64,000 nucleotides of DNA, from assembly GCF_022758235.1 (NCBI RefSeq), contig NZ_JALEBG010000001.1, positions 1,984,001 to 2,048,000 of the forward strand, written 5' to 3'. The notes below the pieces were generated by a model. It saw only the letters and a program-made list of their open reading frames with translations. It was not told the DNA's origin and searched no databases. A program made the position numbers and the translations under genes. The stretch comes from Pontibacter liquoris. GTDB taxonomy: Bacteria; Bacteroidota; Bacteroidia; Cytophagales; Hymenobacteraceae. Of this stretch, positions 53,088 through 62,234 are shown in pieces; the stretch's first letter is position 1, and every line of letters starts with the position of its first letter.

Positions 53088-53906
53088 ATGGCAATTGTAG
53101 GGGAAAATAGCAGCAGCTTTTTAAATCTGCCGGAAGAACATGGCCCTTTTCATATTATAGGGGATGTGCATGGCTGCTTTAATGAACTGCAGGCCTTGAT
53201 GCATCTGCTTGATTATACTATCCATTTTAACGAAGCACAACAGCGTTACCAGGTTTCTGCGCCCGGCGGGCATAAGCTGATCTTTGTTGGCGACCTGGTA
53301 GACCGGGGACCGGATTCACCCAATGTGCTACGCCTGGTCATGGATATGGTAGCCGCCGGGCAGGCGTTTTGTGTAACCGGAAACCACGATGATAAGTTGT
53401 ACCGCATGCTGCTGGGCCACAAAGTGCAGGTACGCCACGGACTGGAGCTGACAGTAACGCAGCTTGCGGCCTATGACAAAGCGTTTCATACCCGCGTTAA
53501 GAATTTTATAAGTGGATTGCCGCATCACCTCATGCTGGACGAAGGGCGGTTAATTGTGGCGCATGCCGGCCTGGAAGAACGCTTGCATGGCATCAGTTCC
53601 AGAGGGGTGCGGGAGTTGTGCCTCTATGGCCCGGTAAGCGGCGAGAAAGATGAAAAAGGGCTTCCCATCCGGCTGGACTGGGCCGCGGAATATTGCGGGA
53701 AAGCCATCGTAGTGTACGGGCATACGCCTGTATTTGAGCCCAGCTGGCGCAACAATACCATTAACCTGGATACCGGTTGCGTTTTCGGAGGCCGCCTGAC
53801 GGCCCTGACTTACCCCGAACAGCACCTAACGTATGTTGATGCCTATAAAACGTATGCTGATCCTGTGCGCCCTTTCCTGCAGCGTCCTGTTTCTTCCTTT
53901 TCGTAA
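53088..53906 (+). CDS. metallophosphoesterase of the PrpE/ApaH-like type
   Basis: A 272-residue calcineurin-like phosphoesterase with all five metal-binding blocks: IIGDVHGCFNEL (about 22-33), FVGDLVDRGPDS (about 65-76), VTGNHDD (about 98-104), VAHAGLEE and VYGHTPVFE. The pattern GDVHGC with GDLVDRGPDS fits diadenosine tetraphosphatases and protein phosphatases of the PrpE/PrpA group. The substrate is not decidable. Single gene. Confidence 0.88.
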   Translation: MAIVGENSSSFLNLPEEHGPFHIIGDVHGCFNELQALMHLLDYTIHFNEAQQRYQVSAPGGHKLIFVGDLVDRGPDSPNVLRLVMDMVAAGQAFCVTGNHDDKLYRMLLGHKVQVRHGLELTVTQLAAYDKAFHTRVKNFISGLPHHLMLDEGRLIVAHAGLEERLHGISSRGVRELCLYGPVSGEKDEKGLPIRLDWAAEYCGKAIVVYGHTPVFEPSWRNNTINLDTGCVFGGRLTALTYPEQHLTYVDAYKTYADPVRPFLQRPVSSFS

Positions 53907-54116
53907 GTAGCCACCTTAGCAAAAGCAGCGTTCTGTACTATGATTATGCGCTGAGAAATGCTCGTTATCTATCTGTCAGCTCCCTAGCTACCAACGGGCC
54001 AACTAAACAAGTATAGCGGTAAGTATCGTACCTAGTAACAGGAAGAGGTTTTGGCCGCGACGCAGCTTATACGCGCCACTGGCTGTGGCCCCTGAACAAA
54101 CTAACGAACCAAAACG

Positions 54117-55049
54117 ATGCGCACATTGCAAAAGCTGATGGTTGGGCTGGACTTCACGGCCATGGATGATACGCTGATCCGCTACACGGCATTTCTGAGC
54201 CAGGTCCTGAAAATTGAAAAGGTTTATTTCGTGCATGTGGTAAAGCCTTTTGAGCTGCCGGAATCTCTCCGCGAGGAACTGGGAAGCGAACCTCCCAGAG
54301 GCGAAAAGATAAGGCACCTGATGGCAGGGAAAGTATCCGAATACTTTGACGCAAACAACCGCGCAGACGTAGAGGTGCTGCTGAAGGAAGGAGATCCCTT
54401 AAAAGAGCTGCTGGAGGCCTCCGCAGCGCTTCACACCGACACGATGCTGGTAGGCCGCAAATTGAAGCTGCATGGCAGTGGTGTACTTACCCATAAGCTA
54501 CTGCGCATCAGCAAGGTGGGAATTATCTTTGTTCCGGAAGCCTTCGAGCCGCAACTGCGCCGCGTCGTGGTCAGCATGGACTTTTCAGAGTATAGCATAC
54601 TTGCTTTGCAGCATGTGCTGCAGGCTGCCGCATCGGGGCCCGATCTGGCCATCATCTGCCTGCATGTTTACGCCGTGCCTACCGGCTACCGCACCTTAGG
54701 GATGAGCTACGAAGAGTTTAACCAACGCATGCGGGGCTTCGCCATCGACAAGTATGAGCAATTGCTTGCCCGCTTCCCCGCGCTGCAGCAGAGCGGGAGG
54801 TTGTTGCTGGTGAAAGCAGAACGGGAACACCAGGAAGATACAGGCGAGCTAATCGTGCTGGAAGCCAAAAGAGCCCGGGCCGATATGCTGGTTGTAGGCG
54901 CAAGGGGCAAATCGGCCGCCGCGCAGTTTATACTTGGCAGCACCACCGAAAAGATCCTGCGCTTTGACCTGGACATTCCGCTGGCTGTGTATAAAAAGGA
55001 AGATGAGTCGCACAACCTCCTGGATTCCTTTTTATCATCTTACTATTAG
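54117..55049 (+). CDS. two-domain universal stress protein
   Basis: A 310-residue protein with two UspA domains (about 1-145 and 148-295). Each starts with a beta-strand and Asp (LMVGLDFTAMDD; VVVSMDFSEYS). The second ends with the ATP-binding-like loop VVGARGKSAAAQFILGSTTEKIL. The first domain has a less complete loop (VGRKLKLHGSG). It may bind nucleotide; the stress signal is unknown. Single gene. Confidence 0.87.
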   Translation: MRTLQKLMVGLDFTAMDDTLIRYTAFLSQVLKIEKVYFVHVVKPFELPESLREELGSEPPRGEKIRHLMAGKVSEYFDANNRADVEVLLKEGDPLKELLEASAALHTDTMLVGRKLKLHGSGVLTHKLLRISKVGIIFVPEAFEPQLRRVVVSMDFSEYSILALQHVLQAAASGPDLAIICLHVYAVPTGYRTLGMSYEEFNQRMRGFAIDKYEQLLARFPALQQSGRLLLVKAEREHQEDTGELIVLEAKRARADMLVVGARGKSAAAQFILGSTTEKILRFDLDIPLAVYKKEDESHNLLDSFLSSYY

Positions 55050-55108
55050 CACCTGTTTTCTGCTTACCCAAACGCCGGCCATCGGTAGCATTTGGAAATA
55101 GACCATGA

Positions 55109-55138
55109 TTTGGATTTAGAGCACAAGCTGTACCTTTG
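55109..55138 (+). promoter_or_regulatory. promoter of the DsbA-like gene
   Basis: TTTG at 55109-55112 and TACCTTTG at 55131-55138, 18 bases apart, form a complete Bacteroidota promoter. The -7 box overlaps an in-frame TTG that might otherwise be taken as a start, so ATG 55157 is preferred for the gene. Confidence 0.75.
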
Positions 55139-55156
55139 CAAAAAGAAGAGAGAAAA

Positions 55157-55810
55157 ATGGAACAATACGACTTGCTGGATGTGCCGCACCTGATCTACGT
55201 GATGGACCCGATGTGCTCGTGGTGCTACGGGTTTGCTCCGCAGCTGGAGCGCCTCAAACAGGAGCAGGAGGGTAAGCTTAATTTTAAGCTGGTAGTAGGA
55301 GGGCTGCGACCGGGCACTACCGAGGTAATGAACGAGCAGATGCGCAAAACCCTGCAGCAACATTGGGAGGAAGTGCAGAAAGCAACCGAACAACCTTTCA
55401 ATTTTGAACTGCTCGCACGTCCCGACTTTGTATACGATACCGAACCTGCCTGCCGCGCCGTAGTAACCATACGCTACCTGAACCCGAAAGCCGAACTGCA
55501 GGTAGCCCAGGAAATACAGCGTGCTTTTTATGCCCAGGGCAGCGATGTGACCAAACCAGACGTGCTTGCGGCCATTGCCACGGCATTTGAAGTGACGGAA
55601 GAAGAATTCCTGGAGAAATTCGACTCGCAGCTAATGCGTGAAAAAACGCAACAAGACTTCCTGATCACACGCCACCTGCGGGCAACGGCTTTCCCTAGTT
55701 TATACTTGCTCAACGGCCACGAAGTAAGCCTGCTGAGCCGTGGCTACCGCTTATATGACGCCCTGAACAGCAAATTACAGGAAGCTCTGCGGCATGTTAA
55801 CCCCGGTTAA
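55157..55810 (+). CDS. DsbA-family thioredoxin-like protein
   Basis: A 217-residue cytoplasmic thioredoxin-fold protein with the CxxC motif in MDPMCSWCYGFAP near residue 20, a helical insertion, and the cis-Pro block RATAFPSLYLLNG near 180. Lack of a signal peptide and the CSWC motif suggest the FrnE-like, cytoplasmic DsbA group rather than a periplasmic oxidase. Own promoter upstream and terminator downstream, so monocistronic. Confidence 0.88.
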   Translation: MEQYDLLDVPHLIYVMDPMCSWCYGFAPQLERLKQEQEGKLNFKLVVGGLRPGTTEVMNEQMRKTLQQHWEEVQKATEQPFNFELLARPDFVYDTEPACRAVVTIRYLNPKAELQVAQEIQRAFYAQGSDVTKPDVLAAIATAFEVTEEEFLEKFDSQLMREKTQQDFLITRHLRATAFPSLYLLNGHEVSLLSRGYRLYDALNSKLQEALRHVNPG

Positions 55811-55842
55811 GGATAAATACCTGGTTGCGATAGGCGCCCGCT

Positions 55843-55880
55843 GGCGGCCATACGTACTACACGTGTGGCCGCTGTTTTTT
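55843..55880 (+). terminator. intrinsic terminator after the DsbA-like gene
   Basis: GCGGCCATACGT pairs with ACGTGTGGCCGC (one G-U) across a 5-base loop, followed by TGTTTTTTG. Confidence 0.85.
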
Positions 55881-55966
55881 GTGCTGCTAAGGGCTACATT
55901 TCAACTAAATAAGACGCTTGGTCTTTCTATGAGTCAGGTTATAACGGTACGTTAAGGTTAGGAAAC

Positions 55967-56683
55967 ATGAGCAAATCAAATCACCGTTTCGCCGTAAGTG
56001 CTCTTTCTAAAAAGCACCTGCCCCGTCACCTGCTAATCCCGGCTTCCAACATCCGCCCGGGTGTACTGGCGCTTATAAAGGCCGATCACCCCGACTTTGA
56101 TGACAACAGCCTGCTGTCTTTTGACGAGCTGAACGTTTACCGCAAAAAATACCTGGAAAAGATCCTGGTGCATGAAGTAGGGGAGCTGTCACAACTGGAG
56201 CAGGACGTTATCGAGAGCATCAACAGCAACGAACTGCTTTCAACCAACATCGATTTTACCCAGGAAGAGAACCTCACGCTGGGCAACCGGGTAGCCGACA
56301 AGATCGCATCGTTTGGCGGCAGCTGGACCTTTATCCTTCTTTTCTTTTCCTTTCTGCTACTCTGGATGGCTGTAAACGTTTACCTACTCGCCTCCAAAGC
56401 TTTTGATCCGTTCCCATTCATCCTTCTAAATCTTATCCTTTCGTGCCTGGCAGCCATACAGGCGCCCATTATTATGATGAGCCAGAACCGGAAAGAAGCC
56501 AAAGACCGGCAGCGCTCGGAGTATGATTACAAAGTAAACCTTAAAGCAGAGCTCGAGATCCGGCTGCTGCATGAAAAGATCGATCACCTGATCGTGCACC
56601 AGAATCAGCGCCTGATCGAAATTCAGGAAATACAGGTAGACCTGCTGGAAGATATTATGATGCGGATGAAGCCAAAATTATAA
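55967..56683 (+). CDS. DUF1003 membrane protein
   Basis: A 238-residue protein with a soluble N-terminal half and the DUF1003 core at about 100-215: LGNRVADKIASFGGSWTFILLFFSF, a helix pair (about 120-140 and 150-172), then IMMSQNRKEAKDRQRSEYDYKVNLKAE. All hallmarks of the family are present. The function of DUF1003 is unknown. Its last 6 bases overlap the end of the converging CrtA-like gene. Confidence 0.9.
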   Translation: MSKSNHRFAVSALSKKHLPRHLLIPASNIRPGVLALIKADHPDFDDNSLLSFDELNVYRKKYLEKILVHEVGELSQLEQDVIESINSNELLSTNIDFTQEENLTLGNRVADKIASFGGSWTFILLFFSFLLLWMAVNVYLLASKAFDPFPFILLNLILSCLAAIQAPIIMMSQNRKEAKDRQRSEYDYKVNLKAELEIRLLHEKIDHLIVHQNQRLIEIQEIQVDLLEDIMMRMKPKL

Positions 56684-57418
56684 GGGTGCCTGCCACAGCG
56701 CTTCCAGCGGGTCCGTTCCGTTCCAGGTACCGGCACTGGCTATGGGCCTGAAGCGGGCAAAAAGCTCTTCGCTGTACCAGTTTTCTGCCCGGGTGCGGCG
56801 CATCACCTCCTGGTGCAGCGCATTTTTATAGGCATATTCTTTCATCGCCTCACCTGATTCCCACACACTAAAAGTAGCCTGCCGGATGAACGGCAGTTCT
56901 CCTAGGCCAATGGAGCATACCAGCCCGGCAGCATTTTCCAGGGCTTTGCTGGCCTGCGGCACATAGCGCCAGAAGTTTGGCAGCGTACGCCAGTTTATAC
57001 TAGCCCGCGTCAGAACGGCCAGGGGGCCTGTGCTATACTTCTCGGGCAGCGCCGGCGCAAAAGGCTCCTGCCCATCCCAGAACCCATGCGACTGATACGG
57101 GAGCAGCTTAATGGTCCAATGCTCATAGGAGTGCTGTGCGTATTCCTGCAGCAACGCTGAGGTACTGAAAAAAGCGTCGGCGGCAGCCTCGCTTTCCCAG
57201 GTGCACAGTAGCCCATAACGCCGGAAATTCGGTTTTATACTAAAGCCTAGCCCCTGGCCACTGCCCAGCAGTTTGAAGAAAAGAAGCCCCGGTATTCGTT
57301 GAAGTTTCGGCACCGACGTACCCATCTGCGCAAGGCCCCAGCGCAGCGCACCTTTGCGAATGCCAAATAATGTTAGGGTAGTGAGATGGGGAGAGGCGGA
57401 AGTGAGCAAGGGCAGCAA
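56678..57418 (-). CDS. spheroidene monooxygenase-like (CrtA-type) protein
   Basis: A 246-residue protein whose blocks FFKLLGSGQGLGFSIKPNFRRYGLLCTWESEAAADAFF (in part) and PLAVLTRASINWRTLPNFW resemble the CrtA family, which oxidises carotenoids with haem. The putative start is TTG at 57418. No ATG occurs before residue 32, so the N-terminus is uncertain. No other carotenoid genes adjoin it, so its true substrate is open. The gene converges on the DUF1003 gene with a 6-base overlap. Confidence 0.72.
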   Translation of the reverse strand: MLPLLTSASPHLTTLTLFGIRKGALRWGLAQMGTSVPKLQRIPGLLFFKLLGSGQGLGFSIKPNFRRYGLLCTWESEAAADAFFSTSALLQEYAQHSYEHWTIKLLPYQSHGFWDGQEPFAPALPEKYSTGPLAVLTRASINWRTLPNFWRYVPQASKALENAAGLVCSIGLGELPFIRQATFSVWESGEAMKEYAYKNALHQEVMRRTRAENWYSEELFARFRPIASAGTWNGTDPLEALWQAPL

Positions 57419-57481
57419 AATTTAGGATCAGGCAGGCAACAGCTTGTTGCAGCAATTTGTTCAGGTAAAGATACTAACTAA

Positions 57482-57517
57482 AACACCTGCCGGGCATGCG
57501 CAGCGCCGGCAGGTGTT
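57482..57517. terminator. intrinsic terminator
   Basis: AACACCTGCCGG pairs perfectly with CCGGCAGGTGTT over a 12-base loop, flanked by AAA and TTCTTG. It lies between two minus-strand genes and should end the pyridoxamine-oxidase-like transcript. Confidence 0.8.
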
Positions 57518-57554
57518 CTTGTTAAGACATTTTATACTTGGTAAGAAGGTCAGT

Positions 57555-58055
57555 TTACAAATTGATCTTCTTGTTTTCACCGCCATCTGGCCGTTTACCG
57601 GTAAGAGCGGCTTTGGCCATACCATAGAGCTGCACCATCGTACTGCTTGGTGAGTCCCAGTATTCAGCTTTGTCGATGGTTACTTTGATCAGGCCAATAT
57701 TGGGATCATCCTTGCCTTTGGGGAACCAGGCTTTTATTGCCGGTGACCACAGCTCATCTATTTTAGCCTGGTCTCTGGTCAGTGTTGCCTTGCCCGATAC
57801 CGATACATAAACATTATCATCCGGATTAGCATAGCTTAGGTTTACATGGGCGTCGTGCTGCAGCTCGTGTGATTTTTCAGATTCGTACCCGGTAAAAAAC
57901 CAGATCGCACCATCATCCTTTACTTGTTGCGTTTGCATGGGCCTGCTTCGGATACAGCCATCATCTTCGATGGTGCTCATCATGGCCACATCAATATCTT
58001 TGATCTTATCTATTAGTTTCTGAAGGTTTTCCTGTGTATTTTGATCGTTGTTCAT
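57555..58055 (-). CDS. pyridoxamine 5'-phosphate oxidase-fold (general stress protein 26-like)
   Basis: A 166-residue split-barrel flavin-binding-type protein: VAMMSTIEDDGCIRSRPM (about 23-40), IWFFTGYESEKSHEL, and VSGKATLTRD followed by KAWFPKGKDDPNIGLIKV. The last block is typical of the general stress protein 26 group. It probably binds FMN or a related cofactor. Single gene. Confidence 0.88.
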   Translation of the reverse strand: MNNDQNTQENLQKLIDKIKDIDVAMMSTIEDDGCIRSRPMQTQQVKDDGAIWFFTGYESEKSHELQHDAHVNLSYANPDDNVYVSVSGKATLTRDQAKIDELWSPAIKAWFPKGKDDPNIGLIKVTIDKAEYWDSPSSTMVQLYGMAKAALTGKRPDGGENKKINL

Positions 58056-58200
58056 AGCTTTTTTTATGTTGTTACTTTAAGCTTACGGGGTGCAAACGCT
58101 CAGGGTTTATCAGCTGCACAAGCACCATTGCCCCCTCAAAAACCGTTAAAACATTTGCATGCTTAGTATTGTTATCTCCTTTATACTTAATTAAAACGAA

Positions 58201-58785
58201 TTGAATTTTCTGGCGCATGCTTTTTTATCCGGAGAAGAAGAGGAGCTGCTCTTCGGGAATTTTATTGCCGATGCCGTGAAAGGAAAGCAGCAGGAGTTGT
58301 ATGTGCCCGGCATTGCACGGGGCATCCGGCTGCACCGCCTCATCGATACTTTTACCGATACGCATGAAGTGGTAAGCCAGACAAATGCGCGCCTCCGCGC
58401 CCGCTACCGCAAGTATGCGCCGGTTATTTCCGATATGTTCTTTGATCATTTCCTGGCCAGCCGATTCCAGCATTTCGCGCAACTGCCGCTGGAGGAGTAT
58501 ACCCAGCGGGTGTACGCGATCATAAACGAGCGGTTTGAGCTGCTGCCGCCCCGCATGCAGGCCTTTTTTCCGCATATGGCACAGCACAACTGGCTCCTTT
58601 CCTATGCCCAGATAAGTGGGGTGGAGCAGGCGTTGGCCGGTCTGAGCCGCCGTACCTCCTTTGTATCGGGCATGGAAACAGCAGGAGAGGAGCTGCGCGA
58701 AAACTATGCCCTGTATGCTGCCGATTTTGCCGCTTTCTTCCCTGATCTGCAAACCTATGTCGCGCAGGTAAAGCAGCAGATCTGA
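58201..58785 (+). CDS. acyl-carrier-protein phosphodiesterase (DUF479)
   Basis: A 194-residue protein starting MNFLAHAFLSG with GNFIADAVKGKQ, HRLIDTFTDTHEV and SDMFFDHFLA, the signature of AcpH-type enzymes that remove phosphopantetheine from ACP. The start codon is TTG at 58201. It is supported because the family begins exactly at MNFLAH and no ATG lies upstream in frame near it. Whether it acts on ACP in this phylum is untested. Confidence 0.85.
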   Translation: MNFLAHAFLSGEEEELLFGNFIADAVKGKQQELYVPGIARGIRLHRLIDTFTDTHEVVSQTNARLRARYRKYAPVISDMFFDHFLASRFQHFAQLPLEEYTQRVYAIINERFELLPPRMQAFFPHMAQHNWLLSYAQISGVEQALAGLSRRTSFVSGMETAGEELRENYALYAADFAAFFPDLQTYVAQVKQQI

Positions 58786-58818
58786 CAAAGCAAAGTATAC
58801 CTTACAGGTGCATTACGA

Positions 58819-59220
58819 TCAGGCAGCTTCTTCCTTCAGTGCATCCGAGTCTGGGGTTCTTTTCACGCGGCTCAGCACTTCCTGGGCTACTTTTGCAAGT
58901 ATAAAAGGCAGCAGAATACCGGCAAGGCCCACTGCCAGCACCCGGCGCATGCCCAGCCGCAAAATCAGGCTGCTGACCACACTGGCGCGCAGCTCCTGTA
59001 AAAGAAATTTACCGGCCTTGGTCATGGGTTTGCCTTTCAGCAGCTGCTCGATGGCCTGCCAGTTCCCATGTTCGGCCAGTCTTCTAACAAAGCCAAGTAC
59101 AGTATCTTTGGTGATCGTTACAGCCTGGCTAAGCTGCTCCTGCCGGAGTTTGCTCCAGCGCTGCAGGTCCTGGAGTTTCAGGTGCGGATCTTTCGGTATG
59201 AAATGGTGCATTGGTATCAT
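58819..59220 (-). CDS. hypothetical protein with one hydrophobic segment
   Basis: A 133-residue protein beginning MIPMHHFIPKDPHLKLQDL. The C-terminal third contains one likely membrane helix (about 93-113, VLAVGLAGILLPFILAKVAQE) and a charged tail. I recognise no family. It converges on the AcpH-like gene and is divergent from ispG. Confidence 0.6.
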   Translation of the reverse strand: MIPMHHFIPKDPHLKLQDLQRWSKLRQEQLSQAVTITKDTVLGFVRRLAEHGNWQAIEQLLKGKPMTKAGKFLLQELRASVVSSLILRLGMRRVLAVGLAGILLPFILAKVAQEVLSRVKRTPDSDALKEEAA

Positions 59221-59372
59221 ATCATTCAGGTTTTAATCGGATTGCTAAAATACGGCGGGCCGGTTCGTCAATCTAAATATTGGTGCTAACTTTACGGAGC
59301 CAGCTTTTGAACAAAGCCGCGGCCACTTTAGTTAAGAAAAAGAGCCCTTGGGCTTGCTTTAGCTCCTGCTTT

Positions 59373-61346
59373 ATGAATAACCTATATTGCCCTAGCCTTA
59401 CAGCTTACGTACGCAGAAAAACGCGTGTGGTAAACATTGGTGGCGTGCCGATGGGTGGCGATTACCCAATCAGGGTGCAGTCGATGACTACCGTTGACAC
59501 CATGGACACCGACGGATCTGTGGCACAATGCATCCGCATGATCGAAGCTGGCTGCGAATATATCCGGATCACGGCGCCAAGTATAAAAGAGGCCGAGAAT
59601 CTGCAGCTCATCAAAGCCGAGCTGCGCAGCCGCGGCTATAGTACGCCCCTTATTGCTGACATCCATTTTACCCCGAATGCCGCTGAAGTAGCCGCCCGCA
59701 TTGTAGAAAAAGTGCGCGTAAACCCCGGCAATTACGCTGATAAAAAGAAATTTCAGGTCCTTACCTACGACGATACGACCTACCAGGCCGAACTGGACCG
59801 GATCAGGGAGCGTTTTCTGCCGCTGGTGCGCATCTGCAAAGAGTATGGCACGGCTATGCGCATCGGCACCAACCACGGCTCCTTATCTGATCGTATTCTG
59901 AGCCGCTACGGTGATACCCCGCTGGGAATGGTAGAGAGTGCGCTGGAGTTTTTGCGCATCTGTGAGGCCGAAGCCTACTATGATGTGGTGATCTCGATGA
60001 AAGCCTCAAATACGCAGGTAATGGTGCAGGCCTACCGTCTGCTAGTTCAGAAACTGGAAGAAGAGGGGCTGCAACCATACCCGCTGCATTTAGGTGTTAC
60101 GGAAGCTGGTGAGGCCGAAGATGGCCGCATTAAATCGGCAGTGGGAATTGGCACCTTGCTGGAAGACGGCCTGGGGGATACCGTACGCGTGTCGCTGACG
60201 GAGGCGCCCGAAGCCGAGGCACCCGTAGCCAAAGCTTTGATCGACCGCTACACGCACCGGGCCGAAGATGCGCAGTTCATTCCGCCTGTCAGCCATATCC
60301 CTATCAACCCGTTTCAATATCACCGTCGCGAAACGCGGGAGGTGGCCAACATTGGTGCCCAGAATGTGCCCCGCGTCATAGCCGACCTGAGCCGCCTGGA
60401 AGCGATCCGGTATGCCGACCTGAAATGCGTAGGCCATTTATACTCCATGCTGCTCGATAAGTTTAACATGAACGACCAGGGAGCGGATTACATTTTTACC
60501 GGCGATACACCGATCGGCTTTATGCTACCCAACGGCTTAAAGGAGATCGTAAACTATGTCACCTGGCAAGAAGCCGAACAGCGCGAAGACCGGCACCCGC
60601 TCCTCACAGCTGAAGAGTATCTGACTGCGCCGGAGCGCCACCCTAACCTGAACTTTATACTTATCACGCTTTCTGACCTGGATGCAGCACTACTGAACCG
60701 CCTGAAGCAGGACGCCACAGCCGTACTGGTGTTGCACACGCAGAATGCCCACGCTATGCCGGAGCTGCGCCGTTGCTTCTTTGCCATAATGGAGGCAGGC
60801 GTGCAGAACCCCTGCATCATTCAGCGCGCATACGGTGCCCTCACCTCCGACGAAGTTCAGCTCTATGCCGCTACCGATATGGGTGGGCTGCTGATCGACG
60901 GGCTCGGAGATGGCGTGATGCTCGGAACGGAATACTTGCCGGAACAGGAGAAAGCTGCCTGGTTGCAAACAATCGGCGCCTTTAACAGCCTGAGCTTCGG
61001 CATTCTGCAGGCAGCCCGTACGCGCATGAGCAAGACCGAATATATCAGCTGCCCGAGCTGTGGCCGTACCTTATTCGATCTGCAGGAAACAACGGCCATG
61101 ATCCGCAAGCGTACCGACCATCTGAAAGGCGTGAAGATCGGCATTATGGGGTGCATAGTGAATGGCCCCGGTGAAATGGCTGATGCAGACTATGGCTATG
61201 TGGGCGTCGGCGTAAATAAAATAGCCCTTTACCGCGGCCAAACTGTGATCAAAAAATCCGTACCGGCTGATCGCGCCGTAGACGAACTGATCGAACTGAT
61301 CCGGGAAGATGCCCGCTGGATCGAACCCATGGAGGTAGAAGGATAA
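59373..61346 (+). CDS. ispG: 4-hydroxy-3-methylbut-2-enyl diphosphate synthase, long form
   Basis: A 657-residue iron-sulfur enzyme of the MEP isoprenoid pathway. The N-terminal TIM barrel starts at TRVVNIGGVPMGGDYPIRVQSM. An extra central domain (about 290-540) makes this the long form shared by plants and Bacteroidota. The C-terminal domain has the cluster ligands in SCPSCGRTLF and GCIVNGPGEMADADYGYVG. ATG at 59373 is chosen; a TTG-started extension to 59280 lacks family similarity. Confidence 0.95.
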   Translation: MNNLYCPSLTAYVRRKTRVVNIGGVPMGGDYPIRVQSMTTVDTMDTDGSVAQCIRMIEAGCEYIRITAPSIKEAENLQLIKAELRSRGYSTPLIADIHFTPNAAEVAARIVEKVRVNPGNYADKKKFQVLTYDDTTYQAELDRIRERFLPLVRICKEYGTAMRIGTNHGSLSDRILSRYGDTPLGMVESALEFLRICEAEAYYDVVISMKASNTQVMVQAYRLLVQKLEEEGLQPYPLHLGVTEAGEAEDGRIKSAVGIGTLLEDGLGDTVRVSLTEAPEAEAPVAKALIDRYTHRAEDAQFIPPVSHIPINPFQYHRRETREVANIGAQNVPRVIADLSRLEAIRYADLKCVGHLYSMLLDKFNMNDQGADYIFTGDTPIGFMLPNGLKEIVNYVTWQEAEQREDRHPLLTAEEYLTAPERHPNLNFILITLSDLDAALLNRLKQDATAVLVLHTQNAHAMPELRRCFFAIMEAGVQNPCIIQRAYGALTSDEVQLYAATDMGGLLIDGLGDGVMLGTEYLPEQEKAAWLQTIGAFNSLSFGILQAARTRMSKTEYISCPSCGRTLFDLQETTAMIRKRTDHLKGVKIGIMGCIVNGPGEMADADYGYVGVGVNKIALYRGQTVIKKSVPADRAVDELIELIREDARWIEPMEVEG

Positions 61347-61521
61347 AAAGTAACGCAAGTATGAGGAAGCTTTTGAGAAGGAAATACCTGTTAAAAGCTT
61401 CTATCAGAACGTATACTTATTAAATCTTTTATTACCTTATACTGTTATCTATACAGGCAGTGCAGTTAATTTAAAAACACCCTTGCTCTGCTTGGAGCAA
61501 ACTGATTTAAACGAACGTGAT
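61347..61521. other. short gap with hairpin after ispG
   Basis: GAAGCTTTT (61366-61374) pairs with AAAAGCTTC (61393-61401) around a 18-base loop. No T-run follows, so it is at best a weak terminator. A 20-codon basic frame covers it but has no support. Confidence 0.35.
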
Positions 61522-61686
61522 ATGAAGGGATTATTTGATTTTTCAGAAGTAGCTACTTACTTCTTCCGTAAAAACGACCCGAACCGCCGAACGAATTTTA
61601 ACTTGCGCACCATGCACAAGATCAACAAAATATCCATGTTGATGTTCCTGGCCGGCGTTATATACTTTATCATTAAACATATTTAA
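61522..61686 (+). CDS. small DUF6728-family membrane protein
   Basis: A 54-residue protein, MKGLFDFSEVATYFFRKN..., with RTNFNLRTMHKINKISMLMFLAGVI and one C-terminal membrane helix (about 33-52). The FDF..VATYFFRK and NL..MHKINKIS pattern matches a short Bacteroidota family of unknown function (DUF6728). An upstream in-frame TTG would add 13 residues without similarity. It lies three bases before the MmcQ/YjbR gene, so the two are co-transcribed. Confidence 0.78.
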   Translation: MKGLFDFSEVATYFFRKNDPNRRTNFNLRTMHKINKISMLMFLAGVIYFIIKHI

Positions 61687-61689
61687 GAG

Positions 61690-62046
61690 ATGCACATCGA
61701 GCATTTCCGTGAATATTGTATGGCCAAACCGGGTACTACCGAAGAGCTGCCCTTTGATGCCGACACGCTGGTGTTTAAAGTATGCGGTAAAATGTATGCG
61801 CTTTGCAGCCTCTCAGCCTATGCACAAGGCATTGCCCTGAAGTGCGATCCGGAGCGGGCCATAGAACTGCGTGAGCAATACCCGCAGGTGCAGCCTGGCT
61901 ACCACATGAGCAAGGTGCACTGGAATACCGTGTTGCCCGAAGCGGGTTTGCCGGATACTTTGTTGCAGCAATGGATCGACGATTCATATGCTTTTGTCGT
62001 GGCCAAGCTCACGAAGGCACAGCAAGATACCCTGGCCTTGCCTTAA
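61690..62046 (+). CDS. MmcQ/YjbR-family protein
   Basis: A 118-residue protein with EHFREYCMAKPGTTEELPFDADTLVFKV, KMYAL, LKCDPERAIELREQYP and GYHMSKVHWNTV, the full YjbR fold signature. Family members have a CyaY-like fold and are thought to bind DNA; the role is unclear. Its start is three bases after the small membrane protein. Confidence 0.88.
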   Translation: MHIEHFREYCMAKPGTTEELPFDADTLVFKVCGKMYALCSLSAYAQGIALKCDPERAIELREQYPQVQPGYHMSKVHWNTVLPEAGLPDTLLQQWIDDSYAFVVAKLTKAQQDTLALP

Positions 62047-62077
62047 CATGTGCGCCAGGCACAGGAAGAAAATCTTA

Positions 62078-62111
62078 CCGCCGCTTCCGCTAACATTAGC
62101 AGGAGCGGCGG
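62078..62111 (+). terminator. hairpin after the YjbR gene
   Basis: CCGCCGCT pairs with AGCGGCGG, with an inner GCT/AGC pair, followed by CCTTATTTCC. The T-run is broken, so termination is likely but not certain. Confidence 0.55.
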
Positions 62112-62234
62112 CCTTATTTCCGGGTGTTTTGGTTTGTTAAAAAATATTGCCCTGAAGCCTTAAAATTGCTGGTGTTACAACGATGACATATCAGAAATTA
62201 TGCTTAACATTGGATAAACTCACCTTAAGCTATT

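Noticed and set aside
61361-61423. 20-codon basic mini-frame after ispG
   Set aside because: It overlaps a hairpin, has no promoter element before it and no amino-acid bias that would suggest a leader peptide.
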